Shown in pieces: positions 1 through 10,830 of a stretch of 64,000 bases of DNA (positions are counted from its first letter, which is position 1; each line of letters opens with the position of its first letter). The notes below the pieces were generated by a model, which saw only the letters and a program-made list of their open reading frames with translations, ran no database searches and had not been told where the DNA came from. The position numbers and the translations under genes are program-made. The stretch is from contig CAVTOZ010000003.1 in NCBI GenBank assembly GCA_963736505.1, positions 992,001 through 1,056,000 of the forward strand. The letters run 5' to 3'. Origin of the DNA: Solirubrobacter sp963736505. GTDB taxonomy: Bacteria > Actinomycetota > Thermoleophilia > Solirubrobacterales > Solirubrobacteraceae.

Positions 1-1148
1 CGAACCTGCTCGCCGCGCCCGCGATCGCGCCGGTGATGTGGCTCGGGATGCTCGCGGCGGCCGCCGCGCAGATCGCGCAACCACTCGCCGTGCCGTTCAC
101 GCTGCTGACCGCGCCGCTGCTCGTGCTGATCCGCGGGATCGCCCACGCGGCGGCGTCCGTGCCGCTCGGGGCGATCCCGGTCCACGCTCCGCCCGCCGCC
201 GTGTTCGCGGCGTGGGCCGCGCTCGTCGGCGCGCTCGCCGCCGCCGTGCGCCGGATGCGGACCGCGGCGGATGAGCCGGCGCGCCCGAGTGGTGCGCGCG
301 GGCGCGGCGTCCGGTCGCGCCGGCGGGCGCTCGCCGTCGCCATCGCCGTGGCGCTCGGCATCGCCGGCGCGCGCCTGACGGCCGCGAGCGGCGCCGTGAC
401 GGTGCCGCGCGGGGAGGCGGTCGTGTCGTTCCTGGACGTCGGCCAGGGTGACGCGACGCTGATCCAGCTCGACGGCGCCGCCGTGCTGGTGGACACCGGG
501 CCGCCTGACGGGCCGATCCTCGCCCGGCTCGCCCGCGCGCACGTGAAGCGGCTGGACGCCCTGGTGCTCACGCACGCGCAGGCCGACCACGAAGGCGGCG
601 CGCCGCGCGTGATCGCGGCCTACCACCCGCGGATCGTGCTCGACGGGGGCGCCGGCTGGCCGAGCCCGGTGCAGCGCGTCCTCGCCGCGGGCCGCGAACG
701 GATCGTCGCGCCCGTGGCGGGCCAGGTGCTCGCGCTCGGCGGGCTGCGGCTGCGAATCCTCTGGCCGCCCGCGCCGCTGCCCGGGTTCAAGCCCTCCGGC
801 GATCCCAACGAGCGCGCCGTCGTCGCGCGCGTCGAGGCCGGGCGGTTCTCGCTGCTGCTCACCGCCGACGCCGAGAGCGACATCACCGGCCCGCTCGACC
901 TCGCGCCCGTCGACGTGCTCAAGGTCGCCCACCACGGCAGCGTGGACGCCGGCCTGCCCGCGCTGCTCGCCCGCCTGCACCCGCGCGTGGCGGCGATCGA
1001 GGTCGGCCGCCACAACACCTACGGTCACCCGGCGCCGTCGACCATCAAGGCGCTCGCCGCCGCCGTGCCCACGGTCGTCCGCACCGACCGCGACGGGACC
1101 GTCCGCCTGCACGCCGCCGGCGACCGCGTCTGGCTGGAGCGCCGGTGA
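1..1148 (+). CDS. comEC: ComEC/Rec2 competence protein, C-terminal part
   Basis: ComEC family proteins form the inner-membrane channel for DNA uptake and usually carry a C-terminal metallo-beta-lactamase-fold nuclease domain. The reading frame is open from the left edge (first full codon at position 3), so the N-terminus lies outside the window. Visible parts are the end of the hydrophobic region (about 90 codons), then the hydrolase domain: FLDVGQGDATLIQ, the metal site THAQADHEGG, LLLTADAES, LKVAHHGSVDA and RHNTYGHP. This order is typical of ComEC and the closely related late-competence hydrolases. The first Asp of the usual HxDxDH motif is Gln here, a common variation. No close partner gene is visible. 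Confident on family; whether DNA uptake occurs cannot be seen. Confidence 0.88.
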   Translation, partial: NLLAAPAIAPVMWLGMLAAAAAQIAQPLAVPFTLLTAPLLVLIRGIAHAAASVPLGAIPVHAPPAAVFAAWAALVGALAAAVRRMRTAADEPARPSGARGRGVRSRRRALAVAIAVALGIAGARLTAASGAVTVPRGEAVVSFLDVGQGDATLIQLDGAAVLVDTGPPDGPILARLARAHVKRLDALVLTHAQADHEGGAPRVIAAYHPRIVLDGGAGWPSPVQRVLAAGRERIVAPVAGQVLALGGLRLRILWPPAPLPGFKPSGDPNERAVVARVEAGRFSLLLTADAESDITGPLDLAPVDVLKVAHHGSVDAGLPALLARLHPRVAAIEVGRHNTYGHPAPSTIKALAAAVPTVVRTDRDGTVRLHAAGDRVWLERR

Positions 1149-1294
1149 GGTCCGCCGCCGGACACGCGTCAACGCCGCGATCCCGCAGCGACCGGCGGGT
1201 TGCGCCCCGTTGGTCACGGAACCGTCACCCCGTTCTCCGGAGCACCGATACGGTCCCGCGCGTCGTACGTCTCGCGCGAAAGGAATCCGTCACC

Positions 1295-4075
1295 GTGAAA
1301 CTTCGTCTCCCAGTTGCCGCGCTCGCAGCGCTCGTCGCGGCGGCGGCGCTCGCGCCGAGCGCGCTCGCCGCCTCGACGACCGTCCAGATCTCGCAGGTGG
1401 CCTTCCGCGGGCCGACCGGCGGCAACGACGAGCTCGTGCAGATCCACAACGTGTCCGCGACCGCGCAGGACATCGGCGGCTGGCAGATCTGGGGCACGAG
1501 CGCGAACGGCGCGTCGCAGAGCGCCCGGGCGACGGTCCCGGCCGGCACCTCGCTGCCGGCCGGCAAGTCCTACCTGTTCACCAACGTCCAGCCCGGCGGC
1601 ACCACCGGAGTAGGCGGTTCCTACTCCGGCCCCGTCGCGGGCGACGTCTCCTTCACGTCCGGCATCAACGACATGGGCGGCGTGCAGCTGCGCAACGCCG
1701 CGGGCGCGGTGATCGACGCCGTCGGCGCCACGGGGCTGAGCGCCACCGGCCTCCCGTACCGCGAGGGCGCCGGCCTGAACTTCCCGATCGCGAACGGCAA
1801 CGACGCGTTCCTGCGCAAGGGCTCCCAGGACACCGACGACAACGCGGCCGACTTCACCGGCCCGCAGGCGATGGCGCCGGAGAACTGCGGCGCGGCCTGC
1901 GCCGTCGCCGGCGACCCGTGCCCGAGCACCGGCGTGGTGAAGATCTCGAGCGTCCAGACGCTGGACGACAACTCCCCCTGCGACACCAAGACCGTGACGG
2001 TCCACGGCATCGTGACCGGCGTCGACGATCTCTACGGCTCCAGCTATGACGCGGTCTACAAGGCCGACTCGGGCCTGTGGCTGCAGGAGGCCACGCACGA
2101 CCCCGCGGCCACGACGTCGGAGGGCATCTTCATCGCCGGCGTGCAGCGCGGCGCGGTCAACTCGGCGGGCGTGCCCGCCGTGATCGGCGATGAGATCACG
2201 ATCACGGGCAAGATCGTCACGCAGTTCGGGCTCGTCGAGCTCGTCCCGCCGGGCGTCGGCAGCGTCAGCAACCCCGACGCCCCGCAGGTCTCCCTCGGCA
2301 GCGTCGCGACGATCAACTCGACCGGCAACGCGCTGCCCGCCCCGATCGACATCGACCCCGCCAGGGCGGCGTCGCAGGACCCCGTCAAGCGGCCGTACTA
2401 CCGCAGCCTGCAGGGCATGCGCGTGCGCCTGGCGCAGGGGATCGCGACCGGCGGCGGCACGACGAAGTTCAACGACGTCTACCTGCGCCCCGGCACGACG
2501 GCCACGCGCCTGTTCCGCCAGAACACGGCGGCGGCGATCACGACGCCGTGGTCGGACGCGCCCGACGAGCTCGGGATCGCGCCCGACGGCGGCGCCCACA
2601 ACCCCGCCGACCCGCGCCTGCCGTGGCGCAGCGACACCCAGGTCGACCTCGACCTGTTCGACATCGCCGGCAACGTCGTCGGCCCGCTCACCTACACGTT
2701 CAGCTTCTACGAGGTGATGCCCCAGCTCGGCGGCCCCGCGCCCACGATCCAGCGCGGGACGATCAACGCCGCGTATCCGCCGGCCGCGCCGGCACAGCCG
2801 CCGAGCACGCTGCGCTTCTCGTCGTTCAACGTCGAGAACTACTTCCCGGCCGGAGAGGAGAACGACGGGCACGTGATCACAGCCGACGAGTACGCCGCCC
2901 GCACCGACGCGATCGTCAAGGCGGTCCGCAACTTCCTGCGCGAGCCTGACGTGATCGCGGTGCAGGAGGTCGCCGTGTTCGCCAACGGCCACAACGCACT
3001 CACCGGGCTGGCCCAGGCGCTCGGCAACTACACGCCGTACAACGCCGTCAACAACGACGGGCGGGGGATCGCGCCCGGCTTCCTGATCAAGAACGGCGTC
3101 ACGGCGTCCAACCCGCGCCTGCTCGACAAGGGCGCGACGTTCACCCAGGCGGAGGCGAGCCAGTGCAACCTCGCTCCCGGCCCCGTCTACGACCGCGCGC
3201 CGTTCGCGCTCGACATCAGCAAGGGCGACCTCACGGCGACCGTGGTGAGCAACCACTTCGCTGCGCAGTCGCACGAGGACTACTGCCGCATGCGTGAGGC
3301 CGACCTCCTGCGCACGCAGGTCGAGGGGATGGAGGCCGCCGGCCGCAACGTCATCGTCGCCGGCGATCTCAACGACTTCGAATTCTCCAACACGCTCACG
3401 CACCTGACGCAGAGCGGCGCGCTCACGAACCTGTGGAACAGGGCGCCCGCCGGCGAGGCCTATTCGTACAAGTACCAGGGCCATCTGCAGACGCTCGACC
3501 ACGTGCTCGTCAGCCCCGGGATGCTGTCGCGCTTCGGCGACGTCCGCTACGTGCACCTCGACAACGACTACTACGGCCGCCCGGTGCCGGACGGGACCGG
3601 GATCTCCGACCACGACCCGCCGCTGGCGACGTTCAAGCTCGCCACCGGGACGAGCGTGGACGGCACGGTCACCGGCACGGTGCCCGCGACCCTGTCGCTG
3701 ATCCTCGGCGCGCCGGCGAGCCTCGGCGGCTTCACGCCCGGCCTGACAAGCGACTACACGGGCAACATGACCGCGAGCGTGACCTCGACGGGCGCGGACG
3801 CCCAGTTGAGCGTGCTCGACTCCAGCAGCACCGCGACCGGCCGGCTCGTCAACGGCGCCTACGCGCTCGCGCAGCCGCTGCAGGTCAACGCGGGCGGCCC
3901 GTTCGCGCCGCTGCGCACCGACAACGGCCCGCTGCTGCTCAAGAGCTACGGCGGCCCGGTCTCCAATGACCCGGTCACGCTCGCGTTCAAGCAGCACATC
4001 GACTCGACGGAGGGACTGCGCACCGGCAGCTACAGCAAGACGCTGACGTTCACGCTCTCCACGACGACGCCGTAG
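1295..4075 (+). CDS. secreted lamin-tail/endonuclease-exonuclease-phosphatase nuclease
   Basis: Probable extracellular nuclease of the ExeM/NucH type. The GTG at 1295 is chosen because it begins a signal peptide (Lys-Leu-Arg, then an Ala/Leu core ending in ALAAS) and has AAAGGA upstream; an open frame runs further up but has no such features. Order: signal peptide (1-30), lamin-tail domain (about 35-150), a linker/OB-like region with VTVHGIVTGV (about 230-340), then the nuclease fold from about 500 with FSSFNVENYF, DVIAVQEV, VAGDLNDFEF and SDHDPPLATF, which supply the catalytic Asn, Glu, Asp and His. A beta-rich tail of about 130 residues follows. 926 residues. A possible -10 TACGGT lies at 1249-1254. 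Followed by a strong terminator. Role in extracellular DNA breakdown or phosphate scavenging is inferred. Confidence 0.88.
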   Translation: MKLRLPVAALAALVAAAALAPSALAASTTVQISQVAFRGPTGGNDELVQIHNVSATAQDIGGWQIWGTSANGASQSARATVPAGTSLPAGKSYLFTNVQPGGTTGVGGSYSGPVAGDVSFTSGINDMGGVQLRNAAGAVIDAVGATGLSATGLPYREGAGLNFPIANGNDAFLRKGSQDTDDNAADFTGPQAMAPENCGAACAVAGDPCPSTGVVKISSVQTLDDNSPCDTKTVTVHGIVTGVDDLYGSSYDAVYKADSGLWLQEATHDPAATTSEGIFIAGVQRGAVNSAGVPAVIGDEITITGKIVTQFGLVELVPPGVGSVSNPDAPQVSLGSVATINSTGNALPAPIDIDPARAASQDPVKRPYYRSLQGMRVRLAQGIATGGGTTKFNDVYLRPGTTATRLFRQNTAAAITTPWSDAPDELGIAPDGGAHNPADPRLPWRSDTQVDLDLFDIAGNVVGPLTYTFSFYEVMPQLGGPAPTIQRGTINAAYPPAAPAQPPSTLRFSSFNVENYFPAGEENDGHVITADEYAARTDAIVKAVRNFLREPDVIAVQEVAVFANGHNALTGLAQALGNYTPYNAVNNDGRGIAPGFLIKNGVTASNPRLLDKGATFTQAEASQCNLAPGPVYDRAPFALDISKGDLTATVVSNHFAAQSHEDYCRMREADLLRTQVEGMEAAGRNVIVAGDLNDFEFSNTLTHLTQSGALTNLWNRAPAGEAYSYKYQGHLQTLDHVLVSPGMLSRFGDVRYVHLDNDYYGRPVPDGTGISDHDPPLATFKLATGTSVDGTVTGTVPATLSLILGAPASLGGFTPGLTSDYTGNMTASVTSTGADAQLSVLDSSSTATGRLVNGAYALAQPLQVNAGGPFAPLRTDNGPLLLKSYGGPVSNDPVTLAFKQHIDSTEGLRTGSYSKTLTFTLSTTTP

Positions 4076-4085
4076 AGCCACAGCG

Positions 4086-4116
4086 AGGGGGCGCCGAAGA
4101 CCAACCGGCGCCCCCT
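4086..4116 (+). terminator. rho-independent-type terminator after the nuclease gene
   Basis: A perfect 11-bp inverted repeat (4086-4096 with 4106-4116, arms AGGGGGCGCCG and its complement) encloses a 9-nt loop and sits 10 nt after the nuclease stop codon. There is no long T tract, as is common in high-G+C actinobacteria. It ends just before the holA promoter. Confidence 0.8.
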
Positions 4117-4117
4117 C

Positions 4118-4123
4118 TAAGCT
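4118..4123 (+). promoter_or_regulatory. -10 element (TAAGCT) of holA, leaderless type
   Basis: TAAGCT lies 7 nt before the holA GTG, so transcription would begin at or next to the start codon. No ribosome binding site is present between them. Confidence 0.5.
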
Positions 4124-4130
4124 CAATCGC

Positions 4131-5114
4131 GTGCCGAGCTTCCGCGCCGCCTACCTGATCCACGGCGACGACCACGGCCGCATCTCCGAGCGCCGCGCGC
4201 GGCTGCGCGAGATGGCGGAGACCGCGGCCGGCACGGCCGGCGTCGAGGTCTACGAGGCCGACGCGTGCACGCCCGAGGCGGTCGGCGCCGCGCTGTCGGC
4301 GATGACGTTCTCGATGGGCCGCCGCTTCGTGATCGCCGACGGCGTCGAGCGCTGGAAGGAGTCCGACGCCGAGGCGATCGCCGGCGCGCTCAAGAGCGCC
4401 GACCCTGAGACGCTGACCGTCGCCTTCTTCGCCCGCGAGGAGGGCCGCGCGAAGGCGCCAGCGAAGCTCCACGAGGCCGTCAAGGCGGTCAAGGGCCAGA
4501 TCGCCGAGGAGGCGACCGTCAAGCCATGGGAGCTGCCGAAGTGGCTCGTCGCGCAGGCCGAGCAGCTCGACCTGCAGCTCGACCCCGACGCCGCCAAGGC
4601 GCTGATCGCCCAGGTCGGCGACCGCCAGCAGCGCATGCTGCGCGAGCTCGAGAAGCTCTCGCTCGAGCACGGGCCGGGCGCCCACCTCGGCGTCGAGGAG
4701 GTCCAGGAGGCGTGCGCGTCGTCGGCGGAGCGCAAGGTCTGGACGCTCACCGACGCGCTGGTGGCCGGCGACCGCCGCACCGCGACGCGCGTGCTGCTCG
4801 AGCTGCGCACCCAGGGCGAGCGGCTACCCGCCATGACGTACACGATCGCGCGCAAGCTGCGCGAGGCGCTCGCGGTCTCCGAGGCGCTCGCGTCCGGCCA
4901 GTCCGCCGCGCAGGTCAAGAAGTCGCTGCGGATGAGCCCGCGCCAGGCGACCAAGCTCGTCGCCGACGTCGAGCGGCGCGATCCCGAGGCATTCCGCCGC
5001 GCGCTCGCCGCGCTGGCCGACTTCGAGATCGAGAGCCGCGGCGGTGTCGGCGGCCGCGGAGGCCTGGGCGAGGACAGCCAGGCGCTCCGGGCCGTGCTCG
5101 CCGCCACGCGCTGA
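4131..5114 (+). CDS. holA: DNA polymerase III subunit delta
   Basis: Delta subunit of the clamp-loader complex, which opens the beta sliding clamp. The 327-residue length and the layout fit: an N-terminal AAA+-like fold beginning AYLIHGDDHG without a functional Walker A, a middle lid (KPWELPKWLVAQAEQLD), and a C-terminal collar with WTLTDALVAGDRRTA, LPAMTYTIARKLREAL and the Arg-rich MSPRQATKL stretch. Start GTG 4131 is leaderless (see the -10 at 4118). In many genomes holA lies near comEC and rpsT, as it does here. No sign of truncation. Confidence 0.93.
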   Translation: MPSFRAAYLIHGDDHGRISERRARLREMAETAAGTAGVEVYEADACTPEAVGAALSAMTFSMGRRFVIADGVERWKESDAEAIAGALKSADPETLTVAFFAREEGRAKAPAKLHEAVKAVKGQIAEEATVKPWELPKWLVAQAEQLDLQLDPDAAKALIAQVGDRQQRMLRELEKLSLEHGPGAHLGVEEVQEACASSAERKVWTLTDALVAGDRRTATRVLLELRTQGERLPAMTYTIARKLREALAVSEALASGQSAAQVKKSLRMSPRQATKLVADVERRDPEAFRRALAALADFEIESRGGVGGRGGLGEDSQALRAVLAATR

Positions 5115-5170
5115 AACGAACGGCCCAGCAACGCCCCAGAGCGCGCGAACGTGCGAGCATCCGCGGACCC

Positions 5171-7096
5171 ATGCCGCTCGAACATCCCGATCCGCCGCTC
5201 GCGTCGGCGTTCCCCCCGATCGCCGAGTACGCCTTCCTCTCGGACTGCGAGACCTGCGCCCTCGTCGCGCCCAGCGGCGCGGTGGAGTGGATGTGCCTGC
5301 CGCGCTTCGACGGACCGAGCGTGTTCGGCGCGCTGCTGGACCGCGACGCCGGCACGTTCCGGCTCGGGCCGGCCGACACGATGGTCCCGGCCGCCCGCCG
5401 CTACCTCCCGGGCACGAACGTGCTGGAGACCAGCTGGGGCACGCGCCAGGGCTGGCTGATCGTCCGCGACGTGCTGCTGATCGGCCCGTGGCACGACACC
5501 GAGGAGCGCTCGAGCACGCACCGCCGGGCGCCGACCGACCACGACGCCGAGCACGTCCTGCTGCGCACCATGCGCTGCGTCAACGGCTCGGTCGAGATCC
5601 AGCTCGAGTGCGACCCGATCTTCGACTACGGCCGCCGCTACGCGCAGTGGGAGTACGTCGGCAACGGCTACAACGAGGCCGTCGCGACCGTCGAGGGCTG
5701 GCCGACCAAGCTCACGCTCACGACCGACCTCAGAGTCGGCTTCGAGGGCTCACGCGTCCGCGCCGTCTCCACGCTGAAGGCCGGCGAGACCGCGTTCGTC
5801 GCGCTCGCGTTCTCCGACCACCCCGGCCCGAAGAGCTACGACGAGGCGTACACCCGGCTCGTCCGGACCGCCGACTTCTGGCACGCGTGGCTCGCCCACG
5901 GCACGTTCCCCGACCACCCGTGGCGCCAGTATCTGCAGCGCTCGGCGCTGACGCTCAAGGGCCTCTCCTACGCGCCGACCGGCGCGATGATCGCCGCCGC
6001 CACAACGAGCCTCCCCGAGGCCCCCGGCGGCGTGCGCAACTGGGACTACCGCTACTCCTGGGTGCGCGACTCGACGTTCATGCTCTGGGGCCTGCACTCG
6101 CTCGGGTTCGAGTGGGAGGCCAACGACTACTTCTACTTCATGCAGGATGCCGCCCAGGCGGACGACCTGCAGGTGATGTACGGGATCCAGGGCGAGCGCG
6201 AGCTGCCGGAGGAGACGCTCGACCACCTGAGCGGCTACGACAACGCCCGCCCCGTCCGCATCGGCAACGGCGCCTACAACCAACGCCAGCACGACGTGTG
6301 GGGCACGATGCTGGACTCGATCTTCCTGCACGCGAAGTCGCGCGACCACCTGCCGGAGCGGCGCTGGCCGCTGATCGAGCGGCTCGTCGACGCGGCGATC
6401 GAGCACTGGCGGGAGCCTGACCGCGGCATCTGGGAGGTCCGCGGCGAGCCGCGCCACTTCCTCAGCTCGAAGGTCATGTGCTGGGTCGCGTGCGACCGCG
6501 GCGCCCGCCTCGCGCGCCTGCGCGAACAGCACGAGCGCGCCGACGCATGGCAGCTGAAGGCCGACGAGGTCAAGGCCGACATCCTCGAGCGCGGCTGCAA
6601 GAACGGCGTCTTCACGCAGCACTACGACACCGACGCGCTGGACGCGTCCGCGCTGCTGATCCCGCTCGTGCGCTTCCTGCCCGCCGACGACGAGCGCGTC
6701 CACAAGACCGTGATGGCGATCGCCGACGACCTGACGATCGACGGCCTCGTGATGCGCTACAAGGTCGAGGAGACCGACGACGGCTTCTCAGACGACGAGG
6801 GCACGTTCACGATCTGCTCGTTCTGGCTCGTCAGCGCGCTGAGCGAGATCGGCGAGCACAGCCTCGCGCGCGACCTGTGCCAGAAGCTGCTCGGCTACGC
6901 GTCGCCGCTGCACCTGTACGCCGAGGAGATCGACCCGCGCAGCGGCCGCCACCTGGGCAACTTCCCGCAGGCGTTCACGCACCTGGCCCTGATCAACGCC
7001 GTGATGCACGTGATCCGCGCTGACGCGCGGATCGCCGCGGGCATGCAGCCGCTCTCAGCCCACCGGCCTGAAGGCGACCTGATCGGAGATCTCTAG
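5171..7096 (+). CDS. glycoside hydrolase family 15 protein (glucoamylase/trehalase-like)
   Basis: Predicted cytosolic alpha-glucosidase or trehalase of family GH15. The ATG at 5171 gives 641 residues, the normal family size, and no signal peptide. The N-terminal trehalase-like beta domain shows YAFLSDCETCALVAPSG and EWMCLPRFDGPSVFGALLD. The (alpha/alpha)6 barrel shows RNWDYRYSWVRDSTF, PEETLDHLSGYDNARPVRIG (general acid Glu region), QHDVWGTMLDSI and YAEEIDPRSGRHLGNFPQAF (catalytic base Glu region). GH15 enzymes of this architecture in mycobacteria act on trehalose, but the substrate cannot be fixed from sequence. Its TAG stop overlaps the rpsT stop on the other strand in the tetranucleotide CTAG. 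Confidence 0.9.
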   Translation: MPLEHPDPPLASAFPPIAEYAFLSDCETCALVAPSGAVEWMCLPRFDGPSVFGALLDRDAGTFRLGPADTMVPAARRYLPGTNVLETSWGTRQGWLIVRDVLLIGPWHDTEERSSTHRRAPTDHDAEHVLLRTMRCVNGSVEIQLECDPIFDYGRRYAQWEYVGNGYNEAVATVEGWPTKLTLTTDLRVGFEGSRVRAVSTLKAGETAFVALAFSDHPGPKSYDEAYTRLVRTADFWHAWLAHGTFPDHPWRQYLQRSALTLKGLSYAPTGAMIAAATTSLPEAPGGVRNWDYRYSWVRDSTFMLWGLHSLGFEWEANDYFYFMQDAAQADDLQVMYGIQGERELPEETLDHLSGYDNARPVRIGNGAYNQRQHDVWGTMLDSIFLHAKSRDHLPERRWPLIERLVDAAIEHWREPDRGIWEVRGEPRHFLSSKVMCWVACDRGARLARLREQHERADAWQLKADEVKADILERGCKNGVFTQHYDTDALDASALLIPLVRFLPADDERVHKTVMAIADDLTIDGLVMRYKVEETDDGFSDDEGTFTICSFWLVSALSEIGEHSLARDLCQKLLGYASPLHLYAEEIDPRSGRHLGNFPQAFTHLALINAVMHVIRADARIAAGMQPLSAHRPEGDLIGDL

Positions 7097-7359
7097 GAGG
7101 CGGCCGGGCGCCGCAGGCGCTCGGCGCGGGACTTCTTGCGAGCCCCGGTGTTCTTGTGCAGCGCGCCTCGCTTGACGGCCTTGTCGATCAGCGACACGAG
7201 CTTGCGGTGCTCGGCGGCGATCTGGTCGTCGTCGGCGGCGGTCACGGCAACCTCGAGGCGCCGGAAGTACGTCTTGATCTGCGACGTGTAGTGGCGGTTC
7301 TCGAAGCGCTCGCGCTTGGAGCGCTCGTTGCGCTTGATCTGTGACTTGATGTTGGCCAT
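7093..7359 (-). CDS. rpsT: 30S ribosomal protein S20
   Basis: Small-subunit protein that binds 16S rRNA during early 30S assembly. 88 residues, Lys/Arg rich, with the family start MANIKSQIKRNERSKRERFENR and the typical ending KRGALHKNTGARKKSRAERL. ATG at 7359. Divergent from murJ, with a promoter core shared on both strands at 7395-7401 and a leader of about 30 nt. Its stop codon overlaps the GH15 stop by 4 bp. Confidence 0.97.
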   Translation of the reverse strand: MANIKSQIKRNERSKRERFENRHYTSQIKTYFRRLEVAVTAADDDQIAAEHRKLVSLIDKAVKRGALHKNTGARKKSRAERLRRPAAS

Positions 7360-7394
7360 AGCTAAGTACCGCAGAGAGACCCGCGGCGGGCGCG

Positions 7395-7401
7395 TACTAT
7401 A
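7395..7401. promoter_or_regulatory. overlapping divergent -10 elements of murJ and rpsT
   Basis: The heptamer TACTATA reads as TACTAT (7395-7400) on the plus strand, 10 nt before the murJ TTG, and as TATAGT (7396-7401) on the minus strand, upstream of rpsT. Two RNA polymerases could not occupy both at once. Assigned by pattern only. Confidence 0.55.
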
Positions 7402-7410
7402 GCGCGCCGG

Positions 7411-9006
7411 TTGGAAGCCCAGACGTCACCCGGGCGGCGCCGGACCGCCGTCAACACGGCGATCTTCTCGGCCGCCACTGGGCTGTCGCGGATCGCCGGA
7501 TTGGTCCGCGAGGTCGTGGCCGCGAGCCTCTTCGGCACGACCGGCGCCGCCTCCGCGTTCACGCTCGCGTTCCAGATCCCGAACCTGATCCGCGCGCTCG
7601 TCGCCGACGCCGCGCTGTCGAGCGCGTTCGTGCCGGTGTTCAGCGACCTGCTCGAGCACAAGCGGCGCAAGGAGGCCTACCAGCTGGCGAGCGCGCTGGC
7701 CGGCCTGCTGCTGGTCGCGCTCGGCCTGATCTCGCTGCTGTTCATCCTGCTCGCGCCGACGATCGTGCCGCTCTTCACGGGCGACGACTTCACGGCCGAG
7801 CTGGACGCGCTCTGCGTCGGCCTCAGCCAGGTCCTGTTCCCGATCGTCGTGCTGCTCGGCCTCAACGGGCTCGCGGTCGGGATCCTCAACGCCCACGACC
7901 ACTTCACGATCCCCGCGATCGCGCCGCTGGTGTGGAACGTGGTGATCATCCTCGGCATGGTCGGTCTCGCCCCGCTGTTCACGGGCGACGACAAGATCTA
8001 CGCGTACGCGATCGGCGTCGTGGGCGGCACCGTCGTCCAGCTGGCGATGATGATCCCGGCGCTGCGGGCGATCGACTTCCCGGTCTGGCACATCAGCCTG
8101 CCCAAGCGCGGCGACCCGCGCGTGCGGCGCGTGCTCGTCCTGATGCTGCCGGTCTCCGTCGGCCTCGGCCTGATCAACATCGACCTGGTCCTGAACTCGA
8201 CGATCGGCTCGCTGATCTCCGAGCAGGCGCCGCGCGCGATCGACGCCGCGTTCCGGATCTACATGCTGCCGCAGGGGATGTTCTCGGTCGCGGTCGCGAC
8301 GGTGCTGTTCCCGCAGCTCTCGCGCCTGGCCTCGCGCGGCGACTTCGCCGGCCTGCGCGCGATCACCGGAGTCGGCGCGCGCCAGATCGCGCTGCTGCTG
8401 ATCCCGTCGGCGGCCGCCGTGGCCGTGCTGGCGACGCCGATGGTGCGGCTCGTCTACCAGCGCGGCGAGTTCGACGCCGAATCGACGCGCCAGGTCTCCG
8501 AGGCGCTGCTCGTGTTTGCGTTCAGCCTGCCCTTCAGCGGCTGGAACCTGCTGCTCACGCGCACGTTCTTCGCGCTCCAGCGGCCGTGGCTGCCGACCGC
8601 GCTGGCCGGCGTGTCGCTCGTGCTCAACGTGGCCGTCTCGCTGGCCCTCTACAAGCCGCTGGGCATCGCCGGCGTCGTGCTCGGCACCGTGGTCTCCAAC
8701 GCGCTGCTGACGGTGCTGGAGGCGATCTACCTGCGCCGCGTGCTCGGCGGCCTGGAGCTGCGCGAGACCGCGCTCGCGTGCTTCGGGATGCTCGTGGGCG
8801 CGGCGATGCTGGCCGAGGTCTCCTACGCCTCGTGGTGGGCGCTCGACCACGTCTTCGGCACCTCGCTGCTCGGCCAGATCATCTCCGTCGGAGGCGCCCT
8901 GGCGCTCGGCGGCGGCCTCTATCTCGCCTTCGTGCTCTTCCTCCCGATCCCCGAGGCGAGACAGGTCACCGACCTGTTCGCAAGGAGACTGCGCCGTCGT
9001 TCGTAA
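7411..9006 (+). CDS. murJ: MurJ/MviN lipid II flippase
   Basis: Flips lipid II across the cytoplasmic membrane for peptidoglycan synthesis. 531 residues with about 14 membrane segments. The family signature is in the first 70 residues: FSAATGLSRIAGLVREVV, FGTTGAASAFTLAFQIPN and LSSAFVPVF. The later PQGMFSVAVATVLFPQLSR and YQRGEFDAEST (TM7-TM8 region) are also characteristic. Start TTG 7411 appears leaderless. Unlike the mycobacterial homologue it has no kinase-like or extracellular extension. Ends 12 nt before lepA. Confidence 0.95.
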   Translation: MEAQTSPGRRRTAVNTAIFSAATGLSRIAGLVREVVAASLFGTTGAASAFTLAFQIPNLIRALVADAALSSAFVPVFSDLLEHKRRKEAYQLASALAGLLLVALGLISLLFILLAPTIVPLFTGDDFTAELDALCVGLSQVLFPIVVLLGLNGLAVGILNAHDHFTIPAIAPLVWNVVIILGMVGLAPLFTGDDKIYAYAIGVVGGTVVQLAMMIPALRAIDFPVWHISLPKRGDPRVRRVLVLMLPVSVGLGLINIDLVLNSTIGSLISEQAPRAIDAAFRIYMLPQGMFSVAVATVLFPQLSRLASRGDFAGLRAITGVGARQIALLLIPSAAAVAVLATPMVRLVYQRGEFDAESTRQVSEALLVFAFSLPFSGWNLLLTRTFFALQRPWLPTALAGVSLVLNVAVSLALYKPLGIAGVVLGTVVSNALLTVLEAIYLRRVLGGLELRETALACFGMLVGAAMLAEVSYASWWALDHVFGTSLLGQIISVGGALALGGGLYLAFVLFLPIPEARQVTDLFARRLRRRS

Positions 9007-9018
9007 CCTAGGTGTGCT

Positions 9019-10826
<1,808 letters not shown>

Positions 10827-10830
<4 letters not shown>

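Noticed and set aside
1214..4126. A very long open frame on the minus strand opposite the nuclease gene, and similar ones elsewhere (for example 7426-10833).
   Set aside because: Arg/Ala/Val/Leu-rich composition is typical of antisense frames in very high-G+C DNA, with no domain or start signal. The plus-strand genes have clear conserved domains.
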